Source of the DNA: Geobacter sp.
GTDB lineage: Bacteria; Desulfobacterota; Desulfuromonadia; Geobacterales; Pseudopelobacteraceae
Length of the DNA: 40,204 bases
Assembly: GCA_009886055.1 (NCBI GenBank)
Contig: VFJM01000095.1
Coordinates: 1-40,204, forward strand
Direction of reading: 5' to 3'
Shown here: piece after piece, positions 16,068 through 25,746 of the stretch
How positions within the stretch are numbered: the first letter of the stretch is position 1
Layout: the number at the start of each line of letters is the position of its first letter
The notes under the pieces: model-generated
What the model was told of the DNA's origin: nothing
Databases searched by the model: none
What the model saw: the letters and a program-made list of their open reading frames with translations, nothing else
Program-made: the position numbers and the translations under genes

Positions 16068-18074
16068 ATGAAAAAGCTCAATCCGCCACAACAACGCGCC
16101 GTCAACACGGTCGAAGGAGCCCTGCTGATCCTTGCCGGAGCCGGTTCCGGCAAAACCCAGGTAATTACCACCCGCATAGTCCATTTCCTGAAAGAGCTGC
16201 GCGTCCCGGCTGAAAACATCCTGGCGGTGACGTTTACCAACAAGGCCGCCCGCGAGATGAACGAGCGGGTGCTCGGCATGGCGGGCAGCCTGGCCAAAGG
16301 GATCGTCATTTCGACCTTCCATTCGCTCGGCGTCCGCATCCTCCGCCGTGATATCCGGGCGCTCGGGTTCAAGCCGAATTTCTCGATCTATTCCACCTCC
16401 GACCAGTCCGGAGTCATACGGCAGGCGGTTCGCGAACGCGACATCGATCCGAAAAAGATCGATCCCGACCGGATCCTCTGGAAAATATCGGGACTGAAAA
16501 ACCGCCTGATCGGGCCGAAAGAGTTTACTCCGGACCGTAATGATCCGCTGGAGATCGCTGCCGCCGCTGTGTACCCCCGTTACCAGGAGTTGTTGAAGGG
16601 GTTTAACGCGATCGACTTTGATGACATCATCATGCTCTCCGTACGCCTGCTGCAGACATCTCCGGCCATCCTCAGCCACTGGCAGGAACGCTTCCGCTAC
16701 ATCATGGTTGACGAATATCAGGACACCAACGCATCGCAATACCTGCTGATTTCACTATTGGCCCAAAAACACGGCAACATCTGTGTCGTCGGCGATGACG
16801 ACCAGTCCATCTACGGCTGGCGCGGCGCAGAAGTGCAGAACATCCTCAATTTTGCTCAAGGCCATCCCGGCTGTGTGACGATCAAACTGGAACAGAACTA
16901 CCGCTCCACCGGAGCTATTCTTGATGCCGCCAACAGTGTCATCAGGAACAATCAGGTGCGGACGGACAAGGCGCTCTGGACGTCAGGAGGTAAAGGTCGC
17001 GAGATCGATCTGATTGTGGCGGACAGTGAGGAACATGAAGCGGCACAGGTCGTTGAGCAGATCATGCTGGAGCAGTATCGCGAAAAGCTGCGCTGGTCCG
17101 ATCTGGCAATCCTGTATCGCTCCAACGCACAGAGCCGGGCCTTCGAGGAAAAGCTGCGCCTGGAGCGCATCCCTTATGTGGTAATCGGCGGGCAGCAGTT
17201 TTACGAGCGCAAAGAGGTCAAGGATGCCATCGCTTATCTCAAGGTGATCGACAACCCGAGCGACGAGGCGTCGCTGCTCCGTATCATCAACTTTCCCCGC
17301 CGGGGAATCGGCGACACGACGCTGATAAAACTGAACCAGTGGTCGATGAACCGGAACGTGCCGCTGTTTGAGACGCTGGGGCGTGCGGGCGAAATTGAGG
17401 AGATCTCCCCGGCGTGCCGAAAAACGGTGCTGGGGTTTCACGCCATGATGAAAGATGTCATGGCCGGTTTCACCTCGTACAACATGGGGGCACAGGTCAA
17501 CACCCTCTTCAACCGCTTGCGGATCGAGGACGAACTGTATCGCACCCTGAACGATGCCCCCCAGGCCCGCAAGCGGATCGAGAATATCGAACAGGTCGTC
17601 AACTCGCTGGCGGCCTACGAAGCGCAGACCCCACGTGCCACCCTGTCGGCATTCCTTGAGAGGATCTCGCTGATGGATGAAGACAAGCCGGCCGAGGATG
17701 GCAAGGAGCATGGCACCAATGCCGTCACGCTGATGTCGCTGCACTCCAGCAAAGGGCTCGAATTCAGCCATGTCTGGCTGGTCGGGATGGAGGAAAACCT
17801 GCTGCCGCACAAACGCTCGATCGAAGAAGACCCGACCGTGGCCGAAGAGCGCCGTCTCTGCTACGTCGGCATCACACGGGCACGGAAATACCTGACCATC
17901 TCGCGCTGCCGGACCCGCCGCAAATACGGCGCGGTGGAGGGGCAGAAACCGAGCCGCTTCCTGGCCGAGATTCCTGAGCATCTGCTGAATGGCTCCGCAG
18001 TGGGTACGGATGGCGAAGCGACCGCACCAAGAGATCTGGCCGCTGATTTTTTTGCTCAGATGCTGGGGGAATAA
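16068..18074 (+). CDS. rep: Rep/UvrD-type ATP-dependent DNA helicase
   Basis: This encodes 668 residues from the ATG at 16068 ([12 protein letters not shown]), which aligns with the usual start of Rep; an in-frame ATG at 16023 would add a non-conserved leader. It is a superfamily 1A 3'-5' helicase with all motifs: Q motif LNPPQQRAV, Walker A AGAGSGKT, motif Ia [10 protein letters not shown], motif [10 protein letters not shown], motif [16 protein letters not shown], motif [10 protein letters not shown], motif [10 protein letters not shown], motif [12 protein letters not shown]. Length and the pattern across the protein fit Rep (about 670) better than UvrD/PcrA (about 720 or more), though orthology needs a tree. 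Rep clears proteins ahead of replication forks. The next gene starts 1 bp after its stop. Confidence 0.9.
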   Translation: MKKLNPPQQRAVNTVEGALLILAGAGSGKTQVITTRIVHFLKELRVPAENILAVTFTNKAAREMNERVLGMAGSLAKGIVISTFHSLGVRILRRDIRALGFKPNFSIYSTSDQSGVIRQAVRERDIDPKKIDPDRILWKISGLKNRLIGPKEFTPDRNDPLEIAAAAVYPRYQELLKGFNAIDFDDIIMLSVRLLQTSPAILSHWQERFRYIMVDEYQDTNASQYLLISLLAQKHGNICVVGDDDQSIYGWRGAEVQNILNFAQGHPGCVTIKLEQNYRSTGAILDAANSVIRNNQVRTDKALWTSGGKGREIDLIVADSEEHEAAQVVEQIMLEQYREKLRWSDLAILYRSNAQSRAFEEKLRLERIPYVVIGGQQFYERKEVKDAIAYLKVIDNPSDEASLLRIINFPRRGIGDTTLIKLNQWSMNRNVPLFETLGRAGEIEEISPACRKTVLGFHAMMKDVMAGFTSYNMGAQVNTLFNRLRIEDELYRTLNDAPQARKRIENIEQVVNSLAAYEAQTPRATLSAFLERISLMDEDKPAEDGKEHGTNAVTLMSLHSSKGLEFSHVWLVGMEENLLPHKRSIEEDPTVAEERRLCYVGITRARKYLTISRCRTRRKYGAVEGQKPSRFLAEIPEHLLNGSAVGTDGEATAPRDLAADFFAQMLGE

Positions 18075-18075
18075 C

Positions 18076-20199
18076 ATGAATCAAGAACACCACAAACCTG
18101 CAGCAGCATCCGTCGATACCGCCGCTTATGTCGCCTCCCTGATGACAATCGACAAAAGCACCCTCCCCGCCGACGGCGGCGGGCGCTTCAACCGCCTGAT
18201 TTTCGCCCGCTCCCCCTACCTGCTGCAGCACGCCGAAAACCCTGTCGCATGGTATGAATGGGGCCCTGCCCCCTTCGACAGGGCCCGGAGCGAGAACCTG
18301 CCGATCCTGCTCTCGATCGGTTACGCCACCTGCCACTGGTGCCATGTCATGGCCCATGAATCATTCGAGGACGCCGAGGTTGCCGCGCTGCTGAATCGTC
18401 ATTTCGTCTGCATCAAGGTCGATCGGGAGGAGCGTCCCGACATCGACGACTTCTATATGGCCGTTTCGCAGACGCTGACCGGAAGCGGCGGCTGGCCGCT
18501 GAACATTTTCATGACTCCCGACAAGCGCCCGTTCATGGCGATAACCTACATCCCCAAACGAGGGAGGAGTGGAATGAGCGGCCTGATGGAACTGCTCGCC
18601 AACATTGCCGCTCTCTGGCGGCAACGGCCGGAGATGATCGAGAAAAACTGCCAGGGGATCATGGAGGCACTGGAGAGTGCGCGTGAACGCCAGGGACATG
18701 AGAGTACCCCGGATATCACGGCCGTCACCGAACAATCGTTGCAGACCTTGAAGAAGATGTATGACCCGGAGAACGGCGGTTTCGGGAACGCCCCGAAATT
18801 CCCGATGCCGATCTACTTAAGCTGGCTGATCGGACAGGGGGAAACAGCCCCTCACCCCACCCCTCTCCCGGAGGGCGAGGGAGCTCTTCAGATGGCGCTC
18901 CATACATTAAGAAAAATGAGATCCGGCGGCATCTGGGACCACCTCGGCGGCGGGCTGCATCGCTATTCTGTCGATAGCACCTGGCTGGCGCCCCACTTCG
19001 AGAAGATGCTCTACGATCAGGCGATGCTGGCCCGGGTAACGACTGAAGCCTTTCTGGCCACCGAAGATCCGTTCTACCGCAGCATGACGGAGGAGATCTT
19101 CTCATTTGTGGAGCGGGAATTACTCTCCACTGACGGCGCCTTTTGCTCGGCCCTGGATGCGGATTCGGAAGGTATCGAAGGAAGATTCTATCTGTGGGAC
19201 AAGAGAGAAATTGACGAATGTCTCGGCCCCGACGCCGGGCTGTTCTGCCGCTACCATGCGGCAACAGAAGAAGGTAACTTCGAGGGGCAGACGATCCTTA
19301 CCGCTCCGGTCGCCCTCGATGAATTCTGCCGCAGTCACCGGTTGAATCCTGAAGGTACGGGCGAAATGCTGGAGCGGTGCCGCACGAAGCTTCTGGAGCG
19401 GCGAGAACAGCGCATCCGCCCGCTCAGGGACGACAAGATCATCACCTCCTGGAACGGTTTGATGATAGGGACACTTGCCACCGCAGGGGTTGTCTGCAGC
19501 AAGCCGGAACAGATCGCCAGCGCCGCCCGGGCAGCTTCTTTCATCCTCCGCTCCCTCCGCCGCGCCGACGGCAGATTGCTGCGCAGTTATCTGAACGGGG
19601 CGTCGGATGTCCCCGCCTTTCTGGAGGACTACGCCTTTCTGGCCGGGGGGCTGCTTGATCTGTACGAAGCGACGCTTGATCAGAGCTGGTTGAACGAGGC
19701 GAGGGAGCTTGCTGCAGAGATGCTGCGCCTCTTCCGTGATCCTGACTCAGGTGAATTCACCCTGACCGGCCACGACGCCGAGCAGATGCCGGCCCGTGTA
19801 TCGTCAGACCACGACGGTGTGACGCCATCGGCCCTCGCCCGCACCGCTCATCTGCTGTATCGGCTGGCGTGGATCGACGACAGGCCGGAGCTGCTTGAAT
19901 CGGCCAGCAAAGCTCTGAACGGAATTTCCGGTGAGATCCGGCACAACCCGCTCGGGCATCTGGGGGCTCTGCAGGTTCTCACGCTGCTTGAGTCTGAACC
20001 GGTAACAGCAACCGTCACCGGAGCTACGAACACCCCTGAAGCATTCGCGCTCAACGCAGCTCTTCACAAGCACGCGATAAAGAACCTGATTATCCGGTGC
20101 GAAAAAACGCCTTCGCCCCTCTCCCTTTTACTTTGTATGTCTGGCACCTGTTACCCTGCGGTTCATACTGAAGATGAATTGAACCTGCTTCTTAAATGA
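18076..20199 (+). CDS. DUF255/YyaL-type thioredoxin-fold protein
   Basis: This encodes 707 residues; ATG at 18076 follows GGGGGA in the end of the helicase gene, so the two are probably co-transcribed. The N-terminal thioredoxin-like domain contains [18 protein letters not shown] and [18 protein letters not shown]. The rest ([28 protein letters not shown]) is an (alpha/alpha)6-barrel-like domain like N-acylglucosamine 2-epimerase. This matches the bacterial YyaL/human SPATA20 family, whose reaction is not established. An in-frame insert ([12 protein letters not shown], near residue 260) is encoded by a palindromic genomic repeat and is unlikely to be part of the ancestral protein. The C-terminal end ([19 protein letters not shown]) is normal for the family. 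Confidence 0.9.
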   Translation: MNQEHHKPAAASVDTAAYVASLMTIDKSTLPADGGGRFNRLIFARSPYLLQHAENPVAWYEWGPAPFDRARSENLPILLSIGYATCHWCHVMAHESFEDAEVAALLNRHFVCIKVDREERPDIDDFYMAVSQTLTGSGGWPLNIFMTPDKRPFMAITYIPKRGRSGMSGLMELLANIAALWRQRPEMIEKNCQGIMEALESARERQGHESTPDITAVTEQSLQTLKKMYDPENGGFGNAPKFPMPIYLSWLIGQGETAPHPTPLPEGEGALQMALHTLRKMRSGGIWDHLGGGLHRYSVDSTWLAPHFEKMLYDQAMLARVTTEAFLATEDPFYRSMTEEIFSFVERELLSTDGAFCSALDADSEGIEGRFYLWDKREIDECLGPDAGLFCRYHAATEEGNFEGQTILTAPVALDEFCRSHRLNPEGTGEMLERCRTKLLERREQRIRPLRDDKIITSWNGLMIGTLATAGVVCSKPEQIASAARAASFILRSLRRADGRLLRSYLNGASDVPAFLEDYAFLAGGLLDLYEATLDQSWLNEARELAAEMLRLFRDPDSGEFTLTGHDAEQMPARVSSDHDGVTPSALARTAHLLYRLAWIDDRPELLESASKALNGISGEIRHNPLGHLGALQVLTLLESEPVTATVTGATNTPEAFALNAALHKHAIKNLIIRCEKTPSPLSLLLCMSGTCYPAVHTEDELNLLLK
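18849..18884 (+). repeat. Intragenic palindromic repeat of the '[11 protein letters not shown]' type
   Basis: C-rich CCCTCTCCC pairs with GGGCGAGGG (one mismatch) around a 3-nt loop, preceded by a CCCTCACCCCA tract. It translates in frame as [12 protein letters not shown], a phrase typical of dispersed bacterial repeats translated by accident. It lies within the DUF255 gene. Confidence 0.7.
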
Positions 20200-20313
20200 C
20201 GTAGGAGCGGAATCTTGCCGCGATTATCTTTAATTGTGATTTGCCAGCGGCTCGTCCAGTATGATATAGCTTTGAAAAGATTATACCTTGCACCATCAGG
20301 AGCTTGCGAACTT

Positions 20314-20634
20314 ATGCTGACCGGAAAACAGAAACGACACCTTAGGGCCCTCGGGCACAAGCTGAAACCCCTTATCCAGATCGGCAAGAAAGAGATTGAA
20401 GACGCTCTGATTGCGGAAGCAAATGTTGCACTTGACCATCACGAATTGATCAAGGTGAAACTCCTTGAGAGCTGCAACCTGGATAAACATGAAGCGTCAG
20501 AGACCCTGGCCGATGCCTGCCAGGCCGACGTTGCCCAGATTCTGGGCAAGACCTTCCTCCTCTACCGTGCCGCGACACCGCCCGTGATTATTCTTCCTAA
20601 AGCCGACCCACCCATGAAATCAACCTCGGCATGA
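20314..20634 (+). CDS. yhbY: YhbY-family CRM-domain RNA-binding protein
   Basis: This encodes 106 residues from the ATG at 20314 (MLTGKQKRHLRALGHKL), the standard start of the family, with AGGAG upstream. The CRM/YhbY fold is shown by KPLIQIGKKEIEDALIAE (GxxG-type loop altered to IGKK) and HELIKVKLLESC. YhbY associates with the large ribosomal subunit precursor. The stop overlaps the next gene's ATG (ATGA), so translation is coupled to the phosphatase. Confidence 0.92.
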   Translation: MLTGKQKRHLRALGHKLKPLIQIGKKEIEDALIAEANVALDHHELIKVKLLESCNLDKHEASETLADACQADVAQILGKTFLLYRAATPPVIILPKADPPMKSTSA

Positions 20635-21293
20635 TCATCCGGGCGGTTCTCTTTGACCTTGACGGCACCCTGGTCAACTCCGTGGAAGATCTGACCGATG
20701 CCGTCAATCATATCCGGGATGCCTTTTCTCATCCGCGGCTGACGGTAGATGTTGTCCGCCTTAAAATCGGCAAAGGGTCACGACATCTGGTACAGCAGGT
20801 TCTGCCTGACCTCACGGACATCGACATTAACCGCGCTCTCGGTATGTTTCTGGATTTCAACAGGCAGCATATTGCCGACAAAAGCATTCTGTATCCCGGA
20901 ATACGGGAAATACTTCATGAGCTTGCATCTCGCGGCATCAAGATGGCGGTCATGACGAACAAAAATGAGGATCTGTGCAACGTCCTCCTCCACGCTCTCG
21001 GAATCCATGATCTATTCGAATGCACATGCGGTGGAGACACGTACCCGGAGAGAAAGCCGTCTCCCCTCCCGTTGCTGAAAGTCATGGAGACACTGGGAGT
21101 TGCCCCGAACGAGAGTGTTATGGCAGGAGACAGTATCAACGATATTCTGGCAGCCAAGCGGGCCAACATCGCCTCAATTGCCTGTACCTGGGGTTATGGA
21201 AGCCTGGAAGAGCTGACCGGGGCGGATGCTCTTGCACACACTCCGCATAATCTGCTTGCAGCCATTACCGGGGGCCTCGGCACACGACAATGA
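20631..21293 (+). CDS. HAD-superfamily phosphatase (phosphoglycolate phosphatase type)
   Basis: This encodes 220 residues. HAD motifs are complete: DLDGTLVNS (nucleophile Asp near residue 9), motif II Thr in VMTNKNE, motif III Lys in ERKPSPLP, motif IV GDSINDI. The helical cap between motifs I and II fits the Gph/PpaX group, which dephosphorylates 2-phosphoglycolate or pyrophosphate; the substrate cannot be fixed from sequence. It overlaps both neighbours by ATGA, placing yhbY, this gene and the AOR gene in one operon. Confidence 0.88.
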   Translation: MIIRAVLFDLDGTLVNSVEDLTDAVNHIRDAFSHPRLTVDVVRLKIGKGSRHLVQQVLPDLTDIDINRALGMFLDFNRQHIADKSILYPGIREILHELASRGIKMAVMTNKNEDLCNVLLHALGIHDLFECTCGGDTYPERKPSPLPLLKVMETLGVAPNESVMAGDSINDILAAKRANIASIACTWGYGSLEELTGADALAHTPHNLLAAITGGLGTRQ

Positions 21294-23029
21294 ACGGCTG
21301 GAACGGCACACTACTCAAGGTTGATCTGACAACGGGAACCTCACAGCGTGAAGAGATCCCCCGCACGCTGCTGGAGGAGTATCTCGGCGGCCGCGGTCTC
21401 GGCGTGCGCCTGATGCGCGATTTCTATCAGCTCGATCCGTTTGATCCCGCCATGCCGCTGATCTTCGCCGTCGGACCGTTATGCGGCACGCCGGCCCCGA
21501 CTTCCGCCCGTCTTTCCGTTATTTCCCGTTCTCCGTTGACCGGCACGATCTACGATTGTTCGGCCGGAGGACGATTTGCGTGGCGTCTGAAAGCGGCCGG
21601 TCTGGATGCACTTTTCATTACCGGAAGAAGTCCCTGGCCGGTCATTCTGACGGTTGGGCCCGGCACGGTTGAAATTGTGCCGGCTCTCCCGCTCTGGGGG
21701 TGTGATATCCCGACAACCGTTGCAGCAGTGGGAGACCGGGGGAGCGTAGCGGCTATCGGTCCGGCCGGTGAGAACGGCGTCCTCTTTGCAAACATCATGA
21801 TGGGAGAAGGAAATTCGGTCGGCCGCGGCGGCCTCGGCGCTGTCATGGGGAGCAAGAACCTTAAAGCGGTGACGGTAAACGGGGATCAAAAGGCCACTAT
21901 CGCCGATCCGGCGCTGTTTGAAAAAGCGCGCCAGGATATCATGCGGCTCTTCAAGGCTTCCCCGGTCATATTCGGCCCGCTGGGGATATCCGAATTCGGC
22001 ACCCCGGTGCTGGTCGATCTGATGGCTCAGCGCCGCATGGCCCCGACTGAAAACTTCCGCAAAACCTGGTTCGAGCATTCCGCCAACTATTCCGGTCCAA
22101 CCATCAAAGGAGCCTGCGGAGCAAAGAAGGACGGCTGCTACGGCTGTCCGATCCAGTGCAAGAAATCGTCAAGTACCGGCAAACCTCTTCCGGAATATGA
22201 GACTGTTTCCCATTTCGGCGCGCTTAACAACGTTGATGCACTGCACGCGATTATTACGGCGAACGACCTCTGCAACGAACTGGGAATGGACACGATCACT
22301 GCGGCAGCGACCCTCTCGGCCTGGGGAGAGATCAGGGGGGCCTTTCCAACCGCCGGGGAGATACCGGGACTGCTGGGCGACATCGCCCTGCGCCGGGGGG
22401 ATGGCGAACTGCTCGCGCTCGGATCCCGCCGCCTCTCGGAAAAACTGGAGCGACCGCAACTCTCCATGAGCGTCAAATCGCTCGAACTGCCGGCGTACGA
22501 TCCTCGCGGAGCGTACGGCATGGCGCTGGCGTACTGCACGAGCAACAGGGGCGGCTGTCACCTGCGCGCCTATCCGATCTCTCACGAAATCCTGCGCAAA
22601 CCGGTGCCGACCGACCGTTTTTCATTTTCCGGCAAGGCCCGCATCATCAGCATCGCCGAGGACAGCAACGCCGCCGTCGATTCCCTCGTTGCCTGTAAAT
22701 TTGCCTTCTTCGGCGCCAGCCTTGAAGAGTACGCCGAACTGTTGACCGCCGCCACCGGAGTGGCGTATTCGCCGCAGCGCCTGAAGGAGATCGGCAGGCG
22801 GATAGTGCAGACCGAACGTTTTTACAACTGCGCCAACGGTTTTTCCCGCGCCGACGACATGCTGCCGGAGCGTTTTTTTACGGAGTCCGGCAGCAGCGGG
22901 GACGGCATCGACATTTTTCCGATTGACAGGGTGCGGTTTGAGGAGGAGCTGGACAAGTATTATCGTATCCGCGGCCTGAACGGGAACGGCTGCTTTGATG
23001 ATGCCGCTTTTCTGGAAAGTCAGCCGTGA
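21290..23029 (+). CDS. Aldehyde ferredoxin oxidoreductase family tungsten enzyme
   Basis: This encodes 579 residues. It starts with the family signature (WNGTLLKVDLTTG, LLEEYLGGRGLGVRLM) and continues with the pterin-binding stretch SRSPLTGTIYDCSAGGRFAW, the GRGGLGAVMGSKNLKAV block, and the 4Fe-4S ligands CGAKKDGCYGCPIQC with a distant DSLVACKF. These enzymes carry a tungsten bis-pterin cofactor and oxidise aldehydes to acids with ferredoxin as acceptor. The length is slightly under the about 600-residue archaeal enzymes and well under BamB. It is the last gene of the yhbY operon. Confidence 0.92.
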   Translation: MNGWNGTLLKVDLTTGTSQREEIPRTLLEEYLGGRGLGVRLMRDFYQLDPFDPAMPLIFAVGPLCGTPAPTSARLSVISRSPLTGTIYDCSAGGRFAWRLKAAGLDALFITGRSPWPVILTVGPGTVEIVPALPLWGCDIPTTVAAVGDRGSVAAIGPAGENGVLFANIMMGEGNSVGRGGLGAVMGSKNLKAVTVNGDQKATIADPALFEKARQDIMRLFKASPVIFGPLGISEFGTPVLVDLMAQRRMAPTENFRKTWFEHSANYSGPTIKGACGAKKDGCYGCPIQCKKSSSTGKPLPEYETVSHFGALNNVDALHAIITANDLCNELGMDTITAAATLSAWGEIRGAFPTAGEIPGLLGDIALRRGDGELLALGSRRLSEKLERPQLSMSVKSLELPAYDPRGAYGMALAYCTSNRGGCHLRAYPISHEILRKPVPTDRFSFSGKARIISIAEDSNAAVDSLVACKFAFFGASLEEYAELLTAATGVAYSPQRLKEIGRRIVQTERFYNCANGFSRADDMLPERFFTESGSSGDGIDIFPIDRVRFEEELDKYYRIRGLNGNGCFDDAAFLESQP

Positions 23030-23041
23030 ATCTGTTCGGGT

Positions 23042-23069
23042 TTTACAAAAGTACGGATCATGCTATAAT
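23042..23069 (+). promoter_or_regulatory. Sigma-70 promoter of the first toxin-antitoxin operon
   Basis: TTTACA (-35, 23042-23047) and a perfect TATAAT (-10, 23064-23069) are 16 bp apart, 29 bp before the antitoxin ATG. Confidence 0.7.
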
Positions 23070-23087
23070 GTAGCGAAATTCACTACA
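23069..23087. promoter_or_regulatory. Operator palindrome of the first toxin-antitoxin operon
   Basis: TGTAGCGAA-A-TTCACTACA is an inverted repeat with nine-base arms and one mismatch. It starts inside the -10 box and covers the transcription start, the normal place for autorepression by the ribbon-helix-helix antitoxin. Confidence 0.65.
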
Positions 23088-23097
23088 GGAGTGTGCC

Positions 23098-23316
23098 ATG
23101 CGATCAGTCATGTCGGTCAGTTTTCCCGAGCAAATTTCACATGAACTTGAATCCTTTGCCGTAGAAACAGGGCGAAGCAAAAGTGATATTATCAAAGAGT
23201 CGGTAGCACTCTACCTCTGGGATGTTCGTTTTAATTCTCTCAAAAAAAGCATGACACGCCGGGCAAAGAAGGTTGGTATCGTCACCGAGGAAGACGTCTT
23301 CAAGGCGCTTTCGTGA
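23098..23316 (+). CDS. Ribbon-helix-helix antitoxin
   Basis: This encodes 72 residues after CAGGAG. The N-terminus (MSVSFPEQISHELESFA, ETGRSKSDIIKESVALYL) is a ribbon-helix-helix DNA-binding fold. The C-terminal third probably wraps the toxin. The TGA overlaps the GTG start of the PIN toxin gene. It likely represses its own promoter through the palindrome at 23069-23087. Confidence 0.85.
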   Translation: MRSVMSVSFPEQISHELESFAVETGRSKSDIIKESVALYLWDVRFNSLKKSMTRRAKKVGIVTEEDVFKALS

Positions 23317-23714
23317 GGGTTGTTTTCGATACCAATGTGTATATTGCCGCTTTTGTTTCTGATGGTATCTGTGCGAGACTTGTCCGTCGTGCCCGCAGGC
23401 GGGAATTCGAGCTTTTTCTCTGCCAGATCGTAAACCACGAATTTTCCACCAAGCTGAAAGTCAAGTTTCATTGCACTGCCAAAGAAATTGAACAAGCATG
23501 CATACTGATTTCAGAAGCTGCAACCGCAGTTTTGACTGAAGGTGTTTTACCCTCCCCCATCTGTCGCGACCTCGATGAGGATCTGATATTAGCCTGTGCA
23601 GAAACAGCCTCCGCCGAGTATTTGGTTACCGGAGACAAGGATCTATTGGTGTTGAAGCGGCATGGCAGATGTAACATACTGTCTCCCAGAGATTTTGAGC
23701 TGCTGTTTGATTAG
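23313..23714 (+). CDS. PIN-domain toxin (putative RNase)
   Basis: This encodes 133 residues from a GTG overlapping the antitoxin stop. The PIN active-site acids are visible: VFDTNVYIAA (Asp6), CQIVNHEFSTKL (Glu), DLDEDLILACAE (Asp cluster) and VTGDKDLL (late Asp). PIN toxins cut RNA, often tRNA or rRNA. The family is the 'putative toxin-antitoxin system toxin component, PIN' type, more distant from VapC. It sits directly upstream of the type III restriction operon. Confidence 0.88.
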   Translation: MRVVFDTNVYIAAFVSDGICARLVRRARRREFELFLCQIVNHEFSTKLKVKFHCTAKEIEQACILISEAATAVLTEGVLPSPICRDLDEDLILACAETASAEYLVTGDKDLLVLKRHGRCNILSPRDFELLFD

Positions 23715-23748
23715 CAAACCGCCCACATTCCAGCCGTTTTTATCTCGT

Positions 23749-23763
23749 ATTACAGGTTGTAAT
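23749..23763. promoter_or_regulatory. Palindrome in the leader of the restriction-modification operon
   Basis: ATTACA-GGT-TGTAAT is a perfect inverted repeat 69 bp before the mod start; a further TTGTAAT half-site lies at 23784-23790. It may be an operator controlling mod expression. Confidence 0.4.
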
Positions 23764-23831
23764 CTGCTAGAAAAACCTTTCTTTTGTAATGTTTCCGATC
23801 CAAATCAGACAAAAATTAATAGGTGAACATC

Positions 23832-25736
23832 ATGACCTCAAATGAAGATTACAAGCTCCCTTTGACGACCCCCGATCCTACTCGTGATGTTGTGGAGTGT
23901 CTGCGTGAAACCGCACCCCATCTGTTTTCCGAGGGCAGGATAGATTTTGATAAACTCAAAGAACTTCTCGGCGGACAGGTCGAGCAGGGAGCTGAGCGCT
24001 ACGGGCTCAGTTGGGCTGGAAAGTCGGAAGCCTTCCGCAATGTGCAGACACCCAGCGTTGCTACGTTGTTGCCGATGCCGGGTGAAAGCGTCGCTTGGGA
24101 CAGCACCGAAAATCTGATTATCGAAGGAGATAATCTCGAAGTATTGAAACTGTTGCAGAAGCCCTACCACGGCAAGATCAAGATGATCTACATAGACCCC
24201 CCTTATAACACCGGCAACGAGTTTATTTACCCGGACAATTTCCGTGAAGGGTTGCAGGATTACCTGCGCTATTCAGGACAGGTGAGTGAAGAAGGGATCA
24301 AGCAGTCCACCAATACCGAGACCAGCGGCCGCTTTCATTCCAACTGGCTCAGCATGATGTATCCCCGCCTCTTTCTGGCCCGCAACCTGCTGAAGGATGA
24401 TGGGGTGATTTTCGTCAGCATCGACGATAACGAGGTACATAACCTGCGGATGCTGATGAATGAGGTGTTTGGGGAGGAGAACTTTGTTGCGACGGTGATT
24501 TGGCAAAAAAAATATAGCACTAAGGCTGATTCAAAACATTTTTCTGAGTCGCATGAATATTTGCTTGTTTACTGTAGAAGTATTTCCAAAGTTCATATTC
24601 AAGGTTTAAGAAGAACAGATGAACAGGAAAAGTTATATAAAAACCCTGATAACGATCCTCGTGGTACTTGGACTTCTGATAATTTATTAAGAACTGAGGA
24701 GAGAGATTACGCTATATTTGAAATTGCAGGACCAAATGGACAGCAATATTTACCACCAAAAGGCAGTAGTTGGAGATTCAATAAGGAAAAAATTCAAACT
24801 CTAATTTCTGAAAACCGAATTTGGTTTGGCGAAAAAGGTGAAAGTAAGCCTAGACTTAAGCGTTTCCGTTCAGATGTCAGAGAAACAATCCCCCCTCAAA
24901 CTTTTTGGTCTTTTGAACAAGTCGGACATACAGATGAGGGGACGAAAGGATTGGCCTCAATTTTTGGAAGCACAGAATCTCCATTTCCAAGTCCAAAACC
25001 AGCACGTTTAATTTCTCGCGCGATTGCTGTGTCTGTCCCAAGTGATGGCATCATCCTCGACTTCTTCGCCGGTTCCGGAACCACAGCTCAGGCAGTCATG
25101 GAGCTGAACCGCGAGGACGGCGGCAACCGAAAGTTTATTCTTGTCCAACTCCCCGAAAAGACCGAAAACCCTGCTTTTCCTACCATTGCTGACATTACCC
25201 GTGAACGAGTGCGGCGGGTGATTCAAAAACTTTCACGCGGAGACGCGGAGAACGCGGAGAGAAAATCAAAAGAGCCGGGTTTGCTTTTCTCCGCGAACTC
25301 CGCGCCTCCGCGTGAGGCCGATCTTGGTTTTCGCGCTTTCAAACTCTCCTCCTCTAACTTCAAAATTTGGGACGCCGACCATGCGCCCGCAACGCCTGAT
25401 GCCCTGGCAGAGCAGCTCAAGCTTTACGCCGACAACATTGAGCAACTGCGTGACCAGCAGGATATCCTCTATGAATTGATCCTCAAAACCGGCAAGCCCT
25501 TATCCAGTCAAATTGAATGTCTGGAAATCGGAGGTGTTCCGGTTTACTCCGTATCTGAAGGGCAACTGCTCATCTGTCTGGAAAATCCGATCACCAAAGA
25601 GGTGCTGCACGGCATGATGACACGCAAACCGGCGCAGATACTCTGCCTCGACACCGCTTTTGGCGGCGATGATGCACTTAAGACAAATACCGTGCTGGAA
25701 GCAAAGTCGCACGGTGTCGTATTCAGAACGGCATAG
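23832..25736 (+). CDS. mod: Type III restriction-modification DNA methyltransferase (Mod)
   Basis: This encodes 634 residues from the ATG at 23832, preceded by TAGGTGA (an in-frame GTG at 23823 overlaps that site). It is a beta-class adenine N6-methyltransferase: catalytic motif IV is MIYIDPPYNTGNEF (near residue 121) and the S-adenosylmethionine motif I is LDFFAGSGTTAQAVMELN (near residue 409). The region between them (about 24,500-25,020) is the target-recognition domain and is much richer in A/T than the rest of the gene, a sign of domain swapping by recombination. At residues about 467-495 an in-frame palindromic repeat is inserted. Mod alone sets the sequence recognised by the Mod-Res complex. 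The ATPase gene follows 10 bp later. Confidence 0.93.
   Translation: MTSNEDYKLPLTTPDPTRDVVECLRETAPHLFSEGRIDFDKLKELLGGQVEQGAERYGLSWAGKSEAFRNVQTPSVATLLPMPGESVAWDSTENLIIEGDNLEVLKLLQKPYHGKIKMIYIDPPYNTGNEFIYPDNFREGLQDYLRYSGQVSEEGIKQSTNTETSGRFHSNWLSMMYPRLFLARNLLKDDGVIFVSIDDNEVHNLRMLMNEVFGEENFVATVIWQKKYSTKADSKHFSESHEYLLVYCRSISKVHIQGLRRTDEQEKLYKNPDNDPRGTWTSDNLLRTEERDYAIFEIAGPNGQQYLPPKGSSWRFNKEKIQTLISENRIWFGEKGESKPRLKRFRSDVRETIPPQTFWSFEQVGHTDEGTKGLASIFGSTESPFPSPKPARLISRAIAVSVPSDGIILDFFAGSGTTAQAVMELNREDGGNRKFILVQLPEKTENPAFPTIADITRERVRRVIQKLSRGDAENAERKSKEPGLLFSANSAPPREADLGFRAFKLSSSNFKIWDADHAPATPDALAEQLKLYADNIEQLRDQQDILYELILKTGKPLSSQIECLEIGGVPVYSVSEGQLLICLENPITKEVLHGMMTRKPAQILCLDTAFGGDDALKTNTVLEAKSHGVVFRTA
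25233..25315. repeat. Large palindromic repeat inserted in frame in mod
   Basis: The left arm (25233-25265) and right arm (25284-25315) are near-complementary, differing by a 2-nt indel and about three substitutions. Each arm carries three CTCCGCG units with a period of 9. It translates as RGDAENAERKS...LLFSANSAPPRE, which interrupts the normal methyltransferase sequence between motif I and the C-terminus. Confidence 0.8.
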
Positions 25737-25746
25737 GAGGCCGACC

